Shown here: piece by piece, positions 1-5,548 of the stretch
Position numbering within the stretch: the stretch's first letter is position 1
Layout: every line of letters begins with the position of its first letter
Source: Deltaproteobacteria bacterium
Lineage (GTDB): Bacteria; Desulfobacterota; Syntrophia; Syntrophales; UBA2210
DNA length: 6,673 nucleotides
Assembly: GCA_030603465.1 (NCBI GenBank)
Contig: JAUVXT010000147.1
Location: 1 to 6,673, forward strand
Reading direction: 5' to 3'
The notes under the pieces: generated by a model
What the model was told of the DNA's origin: nothing
Database searches by the model: none
Seen by the model: only the letters and a program-made list of their open reading frames with translations
Position numbers and translations under genes: made by a program

Positions 1-1
1 A

Positions 2-754
2 TCGCTTCTGGGTCAGAACGTTAATTCTTATGGAAATAATCTGGCCGATGGACAGGATTTTCCGACTCTGTTAAAAAAGATCGGAGCAATAGAAGGGATA
101 GATCGGATCCGTTTTACAACCTCTCATCCGAAGGATCTGTCGAATGAGCTTATCAATTGCTTTGCTTCTATAGAAGAATTATGCGAGCATATTCACCTTC
201 CGGTGCAATCGGGGGCGGATCCTGTATTGAAAGGAATGAAAAGGGGTTATACAATAAACGATTACCTTAAGAAGGTGGAGAAACTTAGAGATACATGTCC
301 GGAAATAAGCATTACTTCGGATATAATCGTGGGATTTCCAGGAGAAATGGATGCGGACTTTCAAAAAACAATTGACCTTATGGAAAAAGTGAGGTTTGAT
401 AATATCTTTTCCTTTGTATATTCTGATCGAATCGGCACTGCAGCCGAAAGATATGACAAGAAAATAGACAAAGATGTAAAAATGCGGAGACTCGGCTTCC
501 TTCAATCGGTTCAGGAAAGACATACACTGGAGAAGAGCAGGGCCATGTTGGGTTCAGTTACGGAGATACTTGTAGAGGGATTCAGTAAAAATAATCAAGA
601 CGATACAATGGGGAGAACCAGGACGAATAAGATTGTAAATATTGGGGGCGGTATTGATGTGATAGGGAAAATCGAACCGGTAAAGATTACTGAAACGTAC
701 ATGCATTCCTTGAGAGGAGAATTGTTCTTAGAAAAGGAGGCGTTAATATGTTGA
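2..754 (+). CDS. miaB: tRNA-2-methylthio-N6-dimethylallyladenosine synthase MiaB, C-terminal part (5'-truncated)
   Basis: Radical-SAM methylthiotransferase that adds a methylthio group at C2 of i6A37 in tRNAs reading UNN codons (family knowledge). The frame is open from the window edge, giving about 250 residues of a protein that is usually around 440-475. The start and the N-terminal Fe-S and CxxxCxxC radical-SAM cysteines are therefore outside the window. Visible hallmarks are LLGQNVNSYG at the very start, RIRFTTSHPKDL, the HIHLPVQSGADPVLKGMKRGYT block and SDIIVGFPGE of the radical-SAM core. A C-terminal TRAM-type RNA-binding domain follows, with LVEGFSKNN, GRTRTNKIVN and a terminal HSLRGEL. 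The HLPVQSG, GRT and TNK signatures favour MiaB over RimO or MtaB. The end overlaps the next gene by 7 nt, suggesting translational coupling. The short open frame beginning at the GTG at 203 is only the internal part of this gene. Confidence 0.95.
   Translation, partial: SLLGQNVNSYGNNLADGQDFPTLLKKIGAIEGIDRIRFTTSHPKDLSNELINCFASIEELCEHIHLPVQSGADPVLKGMKRGYTINDYLKKVEKLRDTCPEISITSDIIVGFPGEMDADFQKTIDLMEKVRFDNIFSFVYSDRIGTAAERYDKKIDKDVKMRRLGFLQSVQERHTLEKSRAMLGSVTEILVEGFSKNNQDDTMGRTRTNKIVNIGGGIDVIGKIEPVKITETYMHSLRGELFLEKEALIC
734..740 (+). promoter_or_regulatory. Ribosome binding site of the BFN-domain gene, inside miaB
   Basis: A full AAGGAGG lies 7 nt before the ATG at 748, within the last codons of miaB. 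It fixes the start of the downstream gene and supports coupled expression across the ATGTTGA overlap. Confidence 0.8.
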
Positions 755-1248
755 TAGAGATGAAGGTATTCGGTTTAGCTGTGGATCCCGTAACGAATAC
801 CCCGATAGTAATCTTGAAAGATCTACAGGAAAAGAGTGCCCTTCCCATATGGATAGGCCTGTTCGAAGCAAGCGCTATCGCGACACAACTGGAAAAGATT
901 AGACTTTCCAGGCCGATGACTCACGATCTCATGAACGATATGCTGAAGGTTCTTGAGGTAAATGTGATTAAAGTTGTGATTAATGATCTGAAAAACGATA
1001 CTTTCTTTGCCCTTATTCATTTTACGAAGGGACGCGCCGAGGTGATGGTGGATTCCCGTCCAAGCGATGCAATTGCCATTGCCCTTCGTGCCGACGCACC
1101 CATATATGTTGACAAGAAGGTAATTGAAAAATCAACGGATATCAGTTTCAGTCCGAAACGCGGTGATATAAATAAATATACAAAAGATCAGTTGAAGGAA
1201 TTCCTGGAGAACCTGTCGCCTGAGGATTTTGGAAAGTATAAGATGTAA
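748..1248 (+). CDS. Bifunctional nuclease family protein (BFN domain, DUF151)
   Basis: A 166-residue protein of the BFN/DUF151 family. Some plant and bacterial members have reported RNase/DNase activity, but the role of most bacterial members is unknown. Family-typical blocks are the N-terminal KVFGLAVDPVTNTPIVIL, then LPIWIG (32-37) followed by E40, RPMTHDLM (55-62), and the signature DSRPSDAIAIALR (102-114). A charged tail, DQLKEFLENLSPEDFGKYKM, ends the protein and is common in BFN proteins of this type. There is no signal peptide or membrane segment, so it should be cytosolic. The start is set by a perfect AAGGAGG 7 nt upstream and overlaps the miaB stop. xerC begins 18 nt after its stop, so it sits in the same transcription unit. 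Family assignment is firm. The nuclease function is inferred from the family name only. Confidence 0.92.
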   Translation: MLIEMKVFGLAVDPVTNTPIVILKDLQEKSALPIWIGLFEASAIATQLEKIRLSRPMTHDLMNDMLKVLEVNVIKVVINDLKNDTFFALIHFTKGRAEVMVDSRPSDAIAIALRADAPIYVDKKVIEKSTDISFSPKRGDINKYTKDQLKEFLENLSPEDFGKYKM

Positions 1249-1266
1249 CGAAGGCCGAAAAATGAT

Positions 1267-2187
1267 ATGAATATGACGTCTGCTGTAAAGGAGTTTGGAA
1301 CACATATTGAGATCGAAAGGAATCTGTCACCCCATACAAAGAGAAATTATCTGGCAGATTTGAGACAATTTCAGGAGTTCCTTTTAAATGAAGGGATAGA
1401 TAGACTTGATCATATAGATCATATTGTGATAAGGGCGTTTCTTGCTTCCCTCTACAGAAAGAAAGTCAAGAAGGTAACCGTCTCCAGAAAGGTTGCCAGT
1501 CTAAAGGCTTTTTTTAAATACCTTCTCCGTGAGGGGGATGTGTCGATTAATCCGGCTGAGATGATTCAGACGCCCAAGGCGGACAAGTATCTCCCGGTTT
1601 TTTTATCTGTGGATGAGATGTTTGATCTCCTGGGGGTAAAATTTAAGGATGACGCCCTGGGATTGAGGGACAAGGCAATGCTTGAGTTATTTTATTCGTC
1701 CGGTATGCGTGTCAGCGAACTTACCGGTTTAAACATTATAGACATTGATTTGGCCAGGGGTCTCGTGAAGATAAGAGGAAAAGGGAAGAAGGAGAGAATA
1801 GTCCCTGTAGGCGATCCGGCCCTCAAGTCTATAAAGAATTACCTTGAAAAGAGGAGTGAACTTTTAAGGGATAAGAAGGAAAATCATATGGATGCCTGCC
1901 TCTTTTTAAGCAGGCTGGGCGCTCGGTTGACAACGAGAAGCGTGAGAAGGATCCTGGATAAATATGTGCTCATGAGTGGTATCAGAAGAAAGATCAGTCC
2001 CCATGTGCTGAGGCATACCTTTGCCACGCACTTGATGGATGCGGGGGCCGATTTAAGGGTAATTCAGGAGATGCTTGGTCACGTAAGCCTGTCAACAACT
2101 CAAAAATATACATCCATAAGCGTATCAAGACTGATGGATGTATATGATAAAAGCCATCCCAGGGCTCAAAAGGGAGGTAAAAATTAA
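1267..2187 (+). CDS. xerC: Site-specific tyrosine recombinase XerC (XerC/XerD family)
   Basis: A 306-residue tyrosine recombinase, close to the usual length of about 300 for Xer proteins. Residues about 5-95 form the SAM-like core-binding domain (NLSPHTKRNYLADLRQF; VSRKVASLKAFFKYL; NPAEMIQTPK). Residues about 110-295 form the catalytic domain with the full active-site set. These are R148 in SSGMRVSELTGL, K172 in RGKGKKERIVP, H246 and R249 in SPHVLRHTFATHL, H272 in MLGHVSLSTTQ and nucleophile Y281. In the XerCD system it cuts and joins dif sites to resolve chromosome dimers before division, through the FtsK-controlled complex. XerC and XerD are hard to separate by motifs. XerC is preferred because the gene lies directly before hslV, as in the codV(xerC)-hslV-hslU arrangement of other bacteria. 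The ATG at 1267 is the first usable in-frame start after the preceding stop; a second ATG lies two codons later. Only a weak AAGG (1251-1254) precedes it, so expression may depend on coupling. The stop is 2 nt before hslV. Confidence 0.93.
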   Translation: MNMTSAVKEFGTHIEIERNLSPHTKRNYLADLRQFQEFLLNEGIDRLDHIDHIVIRAFLASLYRKKVKKVTVSRKVASLKAFFKYLLREGDVSINPAEMIQTPKADKYLPVFLSVDEMFDLLGVKFKDDALGLRDKAMLELFYSSGMRVSELTGLNIIDIDLARGLVKIRGKGKKERIVPVGDPALKSIKNYLEKRSELLRDKKENHMDACLFLSRLGARLTTRSVRRILDKYVLMSGIRRKISPHVLRHTFATHLMDAGADLRVIQEMLGHVSLSTTQKYTSISVSRLMDVYDKSHPRAQKGGKN

Positions 2188-2189
2188 AG

Positions 2190-2735
2190 ATGAATATAAG
2201 AGGAACGACCATCCTTGCCGTAAGACACAAGGGAAAAGCGGTGGTTGCAGGTGATGGGCAGGTAACCCTTGATAATACGGTATTAAAGCACGGAGCCAGA
2301 AAGGTCAGAAGACTCTATAATGACAAGGTTATAGTTGGCTTTGCCGGCGCCACAGCAGACGCGTTTACACTTTTCGATAGATTTGATCAGAAACTGGAAC
2401 AACTCAACGGCAATCTTTTGAGGGCTGCCGTTGAGCTGACAAAAGATTGGAGAACAGACCGTGTCCTGAGGCATCTGGAGGCCCTGATGATAGCCGTAAG
2501 CTCAGATAGTTTTCTCATTATATCCGGCAATGGTGACGTTGTCGAATCCGATGATGAAGTGATGGCAATAGGTTCGGGGGGTCCCTATGCCCTGGCAGCG
2601 GCGCGGGCATTAACGAAATATTCTGATTTGACCGCGGTGGAGATAGCCAAAGAGTCAATGAGAATTGCATCGGACATATGTATATATACAAATAATCGAG
2701 TGACTGTTGAGGAACTGGAGACAGTCAATAAGTAG
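2190..2735 (+). CDS. hslV: ATP-dependent protease peptidase subunit HslV
   Basis: A 181-residue N-terminal-nucleophile threonine peptidase, the proteolytic dodecamer of the HslVU (ClpYQ) protease in the cytoplasm. The sequence begins MNIRG followed by TTILAVRHKG. The catalytic nucleophile should be T6, exposed after removal of a five-residue leader, whereas E. coli HslV loses only its Met. Family blocks are GDGQVTL (21-27), KVRRLYNDKVIVGFAG (38-53), KDWRTDRVLRHLEA (85-98), the GNGDVV turn, GSGGPYALAAARAL (128-141) and SDICIYTNN near the end. Length is normal and no key residue is missing. GGGAGGT at 2172-2178, in the end of xerC, is the ribosome binding site. The gene starts 2 nt after the xerC stop, so the two are almost certainly co-transcribed. 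Its partner hslU lies about 325 nt downstream, beyond a repeat-like spacer. Confidence 0.97.
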   Translation: MNIRGTTILAVRHKGKAVVAGDGQVTLDNTVLKHGARKVRRLYNDKVIVGFAGATADAFTLFDRFDQKLEQLNGNLLRAAVELTKDWRTDRVLRHLEALMIAVSSDSFLIISGNGDVVESDDEVMAIGSGGPYALAAARALTKYSDLTAVEIAKESMRIASDICIYTNNRVTVEELETVNK

Positions 2736-2784
2736 AAGGAATTAAAAAGTTTCGGTTCTTTCGTAATAAAGTTGACAAATTGTC

Positions 2785-2954
2785 GCATAAACACCTTTTC
2801 GTTTGTCTAAGATGCTTTTTGATAAATCTAAGGCTTGCTTCAGGCGTTTTAAAAACTCGCCCTTCGGGCTCAAACAGTTTAAATCGCTTATCTTCCGCTT
2901 CGCCAAGATTTATTCGCAAAAAGCATCTTAATGACCACTCAAAGGAATTTATGC
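2785..2954. repeat. Long imperfect inverted repeat (fold-back or MITE-like element)
   Basis: The two halves are complementary. TAAGATGCTTTTTG (2808-2821) matches CAAAAAGCATCTTA (2917-2930) perfectly over 14 nt. Then ATAAATCT (2822-2829) matches AGATTTAT (2906-2913), with a 3-nt bulge at 2914-2916. Complementarity continues more weakly outward to GCATAAA (2785-2791) with TTTATGC (2948-2954). It also continues inward through GGC/GCC (2832-2834 with 2902-2904) and GCG/CGC (2844-2846 with 2885-2887). A small hairpin, GCCC-TTC-GGGC (2859-2869), sits at the centre. GTAATAA occurs at 2763-2769 and again at 2959-2965, just outside the arms. It could be a target duplication or chance in AT-rich DNA. 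A non-autonomous mobile or dispersed palindromic repeat is the best guess; a structured RNA is the alternative. Confidence 0.7.
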
Positions 2955-3014
2955 TATTGTAATAACCGTTTTTTAATTTTTTCGAAAGAGTCAAAAAATT
3001 ACAAAGCCAGAGAG

Positions 3015-3029
3015 CACCCCTGTGGGGTG
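3015..3029 (+). other. GC-rich hairpin in the hslU leader
   Basis: CACCCC (3015-3020) and GGGGTG (3024-3029) form a perfect 6-bp stem with a TGT loop. No T tract follows, so it is not an intrinsic terminator. It ends 17 nt before the hslU ribosome binding site and could stabilise the 5' end of the message or affect hslU translation. That role is inference from position only. Confidence 0.45.
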
Positions 3030-3046
3030 AATCCTGGTATGGGAAT

Positions 3047-3052
3047 AAGGAG
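3047..3052 (+). promoter_or_regulatory. Ribosome binding site of hslU; decides the start codon
   Basis: AAGGAG lies 8 nt before the ATG at 3061, which is ideal spacing. It is only 2 nt before the in-frame GTG at 3055, too close to serve it. The start at 3061 is therefore preferred. Confidence 0.8.
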
Positions 3053-3060
3053 TAGTGTTA

Positions 3061-4443
3061 ATGTCATCCAACAATTTAACGCCGAGAGAAATTGTATCGG
3101 AACTGGATAAATATATCATAGGGCAGGATAATGCGAAAAGGGCCGTAGCCATAGCCCTCAGAAACAGATGGAGACGGCAAAAGGTTTCGGAAGAGTTGAA
3201 AGAGGAGATAGCCCCCAAAAATATAATTATGATAGGTCCCACAGGGGTTGGTAAGACAGAGATTGCGAGGAGACTGGCGAAACTGGACAATTCCCCATTT
3301 CTGAAGATTGAAGCCTCAAAGTTTACAGAGGTGGGTTATGTGGGAAGAGACGTGGAATCAATGATCAGGGATCTCGCTGAGCTGTCTGTGAGTATGGTAA
3401 AGTCAGAGGAACAGGAAAATGTCAGGGAAAAGGCTATGGAGGTAGCCGAGGAGAGAATCCTCGATATACTGTTACCACCAAGGCGTATGGAAAAGGAGCG
3501 GGATGGAGTAGTTGAACCCCCCCTTTTGGAACCACCTGAGGGTGCGGGAGATGCGCAGCAGGAGAGTACCCGTGATAAGCTGAGACGCCTTCTCCGCGCG
3601 GGGAAACTGGATGATCGCCCTGTCGAGATTGAGGTGGCAAACAATACTACAGTTCCTATGGTTGAGATATTTTCCACATCCGGCGTCGAGGACATGGGAT
3701 TGAATATCAAGGAAATGTTCGGAAATATGTTTCCGCAGAAGAAAAAAAATAGAAAAGTGAAGGTTCCTGAGGCCATGAAAATCATTGCCGACGAAGAGGC
3801 CCAGAGACTTGTTGATATGGACAAGGTTACCAGGAAGGCCATAAAGAGGGTAGAGGAATCGGGCATAATATTCCTTGATGAAATCGATAAGATTGTGGGG
3901 AGCGATTCTTCTCATGGTCCCGATGTGTCTCGCGAGGGAGTGCAGAGGGATCTCCTGCCCATAGTGGAGGGATCTACAGTCAATACAAGATACGGAATGG
4001 TGAAAACGGACCACATCCTCTTCATCGCGGCAGGCGCTTTCAGTGCCTCAAGACCATCAGACCTGGTTCCGGAACTGCAGGGACGTTTTCCTATAAGGGT
4101 GGAATTGGATGCACTGGGGAAGGAAGAATTCATAAAGATACTGACGGAACCATACAACGCCCTCATAAAGCAGTATGAGGAGATGCTGGCCACCGAAGGT
4201 ATAAAGATTATTTTTAAGGATGATGCCATAGCAGAGATTTCAGAAGTTGCCGCAGTCGTTAATGATAGGACAGAGAATATAGGAGCCAGACGACTTTATA
4301 CTATTATGGAAACCCTCCTGGATGAGATATCCTTTGATGCTCCTGATAGAGCGAAAAAGAAGGTGGTAATCGGTGAGGATTATGTAAAGGATAAACTGGC
4401 GGAGATTGTAGAAGACGAAGATTTGAGCAGATATGTTCTTTAG
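3061..4443 (+). CDS. hslU: ATP-dependent protease ATPase subunit HslU (ClpY)
   Basis: A 460-residue AAA+ unfoldase that forms hexameric rings on HslV, unfolds substrates and threads them into the peptidase. From the ATG at 3061 it reads MSSNNLTPREIVSELDKYIIGQDNAKRAVA, the standard HslU N-terminus. Walker A is GPTGVGKT (59-66). The pore motif is GYVG (92-95). A charged intermediate (I) domain, with a Pro-rich EPPLLEPPEG stretch, spans roughly 105-245. Walker B is IIFLDEID (269-276). GPDVSREGVQRDLLPIVEG (286-304) follows. The likely arginine finger is R342 in ELQGRFPIRVEL, and sensor 2 is IGARRL (407-412). The protein ends in LSRYVL, equivalent to the C-terminal tail that docks into HslV pockets. 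It is slightly longer than E. coli HslU (443), with the excess in the I domain. A GTG at 3055 would add two residues but lacks proper ribosome-site spacing. Long minus-strand open frames inside this gene are shadows. Confidence 0.97.
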   Translation: MSSNNLTPREIVSELDKYIIGQDNAKRAVAIALRNRWRRQKVSEELKEEIAPKNIIMIGPTGVGKTEIARRLAKLDNSPFLKIEASKFTEVGYVGRDVESMIRDLAELSVSMVKSEEQENVREKAMEVAEERILDILLPPRRMEKERDGVVEPPLLEPPEGAGDAQQESTRDKLRRLLRAGKLDDRPVEIEVANNTTVPMVEIFSTSGVEDMGLNIKEMFGNMFPQKKKNRKVKVPEAMKIIADEEAQRLVDMDKVTRKAIKRVEESGIIFLDEIDKIVGSDSSHGPDVSREGVQRDLLPIVEGSTVNTRYGMVKTDHILFIAAGAFSASRPSDLVPELQGRFPIRVELDALGKEEFIKILTEPYNALIKQYEEMLATEGIKIIFKDDAIAEISEVAAVVNDRTENIGARRLYTIMETLLDEISFDAPDRAKKKVVIGEDYVKDKLAEIVEDEDLSRYVL

Positions 4444-4489
4444 TGCCAGTATTGTCAAATTTTAGATATGATTAATGTGTGCTGAAGTG

Positions 4490-4495
4490 AAGGAG
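4490..4495 (+). promoter_or_regulatory. Ribosome binding site of argB
   Basis: AAGGAG lies 10 nt before the ATG at 4506 in the 62-nt hslU-argB gap. No terminator is visible in that gap. TTGTCA (4452-4457) and TATGAT (4467-4472) resemble promoter boxes but are only 9 nt apart, so read-through from hslU is more likely than a separate sigma-70 promoter. Confidence 0.7.
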
Positions 4496-4505
4496 TCATA
4501 CAGAG

Positions 4506-5405
4506 ATGGACAACAATAGAAAAGACAGGCCGACAATGAGGGCGGATGTCCTTGTTGAGGCCCTTCCCTATATTCAACGGTTTGCCGACAAGACCATTGT
4601 TATAAAATATGGCGGCCATGCTATGGTAAATAGTGACTTGAAAAAGGCCTTTGCCATGGATGTGGTTATGATGAAATGTATCGGTATCAACCCGGTAGTG
4701 GTTCATGGTGGAGGCCCTCAGATAGGTAACGTCCTTAAAAAGCTTGGCAAGGAGTCCAGATTCGTTCAGGGCATGAGGGTAACCGATGAAGAGACCATGG
4801 ATATCGTTGAGATGGTCCTTGCAGGCAAAGTAAACAAGGAGATTGTAGGCCTCATCAATGAAAATGGTGGAAAGGCCGTAGGGTTGAGCGGAAAGGATGG
4901 AAACCTGATACTTGCGGAGAAGTATGTGTTAAGCGCCAGTAAGGCGATGGATACGCCCCCTGAGATTATAGACATTGGGATGGTAGGCAAGGTAAAAAAA
5001 ATCAATTCAGACCTGATCATGTCGTTATCAAAAGAGGGCTTTATTCCCGTGATAGCGCCGACAGGGTTCGGTAGCGATGGTGAAACCTATAATATTAATG
5101 CCGATATAGTTGCCGGAGAGGTGGCCGCCTCCTTAAAGGCGGAAAAGCTTATTTTATTGACAGATGTTGAAGGGGTGCTGGATGAAGAGGGTTGCCTGAT
5201 AGATTCAATGGATGACAGAAGATCGCTTGATCTCATAGAAAAGGGTGTAATAGACAAGGGTATGTACCCGAAGGTAAAATGTTGTCTCAAGGCACTTAAG
5301 TGCGGTGTAAAAAAGTCACACATCATTGACGGGCGTTTAAACCATTCCATACTACTGGAGATCTTGACCGATAGAGGTATAGGAACGGAAGTAGTAAAAA
5401 ACTGA
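4506..5405 (+). CDS. argB: Acetylglutamate kinase ArgB
   Basis: A 299-residue amino-acid kinase that phosphorylates N-acetyl-L-glutamate with ATP, the second step of arginine synthesis by the acetylated route; cytosolic. Seen in order are IVIKYGGHAM (31-40), with the phosphate-binding K34 and glycines; VVVHGGGPQI (64-73); the substrate-binding GMRVTDEETM (89-98); GLSGKDG (126-132); YNINADIVAG (195-204), with the likely catalytic D200; and LILLTDVEGVLDE (215-227). At the C-terminus are KGMYPKVKCCLKAL (251-264) and HIIDGR with HSILLEILTDRGIGT. The extra N-terminal helix (MRADVLVEALPYIQRF, 11-26) and the C-terminal block match the hexameric, arginine-inhibited type of the kinase, as in Pseudomonas and Thermotoga, rather than the shorter E. 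coli enzyme. Feedback inhibition by arginine is therefore likely (inference). It lies 62 nt after hslU and is followed by argD in the same direction. Length and motifs are complete. Confidence 0.97.
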   Translation: MDNNRKDRPTMRADVLVEALPYIQRFADKTIVIKYGGHAMVNSDLKKAFAMDVVMMKCIGINPVVVHGGGPQIGNVLKKLGKESRFVQGMRVTDEETMDIVEMVLAGKVNKEIVGLINENGGKAVGLSGKDGNLILAEKYVLSASKAMDTPPEIIDIGMVGKVKKINSDLIMSLSKEGFIPVIAPTGFGSDGETYNINADIVAGEVAASLKAEKLILLTDVEGVLDEEGCLIDSMDDRRSLDLIEKGVIDKGMYPKVKCCLKALKCGVKKSHIIDGRLNHSILLEILTDRGIGTEVVKN

Positions 5406-5424
5406 ACTGAACAGCGAGCGCGTT

Positions 5425-5444
5425 CCCCGCTGCTTGCGGCGGGG
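5425..5444. repeat. REP-like GC hairpin with CTTG loop, copy 1
   Basis: CCCCGCTG and CGGCGGGG pair into an 8-bp stem (one T-G wobble) around a CTTG tetraloop, preceded by GTT and followed by TTAGCG. It starts 20 nt after the argB stop. No U-tract follows, so a classical terminator is not supported. A repetitive extragenic palindrome or an mRNA 3'-end stabiliser fits better. Confidence 0.6.
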
Positions 5445-5491
5445 TTAGCGAACGAATAAAAAATAAACAATTTCCTTACCAGTCGGAGATT

Positions 5492-5511
5492 CCCCTCATC
5501 TTGGTGCGGGG
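5492..5511. repeat. REP-like GC hairpin with CTTG loop, copy 2 (degenerate)
   Basis: CCCCTCAT and GGTGCGGGG form a stem of the same design and length as copy 1, again around CTTG. It has one T/C mismatch and one wobble pair. Both copies share the pattern TTCCCC, four bases, CTTG, then GCGGGG at the 3' side. It ends 37 nt before the argD ATG. Confidence 0.5.
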
Positions 5512-5548
5512 AGCTTCAATCGCAGGATAGAAAATGGGGAATTATATC

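Larger units (their letters stand above)
2736..3060. other. Non-coding spacer between hslV and hslU
   Basis: This gap of about 325 nt breaks an otherwise tightly packed gene run. It contains the fold-back repeat (2785-2954), a GC hairpin (3015-3029) and the hslU ribosome binding site (3047-3052). Short open frames cross it on both strands (plus 2780-2962, 60 aa; minus 2994-2725, 89 aa). Both lie across the inverted repeat, lack a convincing ribosome binding site and resemble no family I know, so I do not call them genes. A perfect TTGACA (2772-2777) has no matching -10 at the right distance, so no promoter is called. Confidence 0.75.
5406..5548. other. Non-coding spacer between argB and argD
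   Basis: This 143-nt spacer holds two GC-rich hairpins of similar design (5425-5444 and 5492-5511), separated by an A-rich stretch near 5455-5470. I see no open frame of note, no T tract after either hairpin and no recognisable ARG box. Confidence 0.7.

Noticed and set aside
203..205. GTG at 203 as a true gene start
   Set aside because: The frame is open to the window's left edge and the upstream translation continues MiaB motifs (LLGQNVNSYG, FTTSHPKDL), so this is internal to miaB.
1267..2187. Phage or integron integrase, or mobile-element boundary at the tyrosine recombinase
   Set aside because: Length, domain layout and position directly before hslV fit chromosomal XerC. No att-like repeats, cargo genes or tRNA lie nearby.
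2772..2813. Perfect TTGACA (2772-2777) as a promoter for hslU
   Set aside because: No -10 hexamer at 16-18 nt; nearby TAAGAT (2808-2813) is 30 nt away and part of the inverted-repeat arm.
3336..4014. Long minus-strand open frames (176 and 180 codons) opposite hslU
   Set aside because: They lie wholly within a highly conserved HslU coding region, have low-complexity or Ser-rich translations, and show no ribosome site or family motif. They are codon-bias shadows.
4452..4472. TTGTCA plus TATGAT as an argB promoter
   Set aside because: Both boxes look good singly but the spacer is only 9 nt, too short for sigma-70.
5425..5460. Intrinsic terminator after argB
   Set aside because: The stem is strong but what follows is TTAGCGAACGAATAAAAAA, with no T run on the plus strand; the reverse direction also lacks one.
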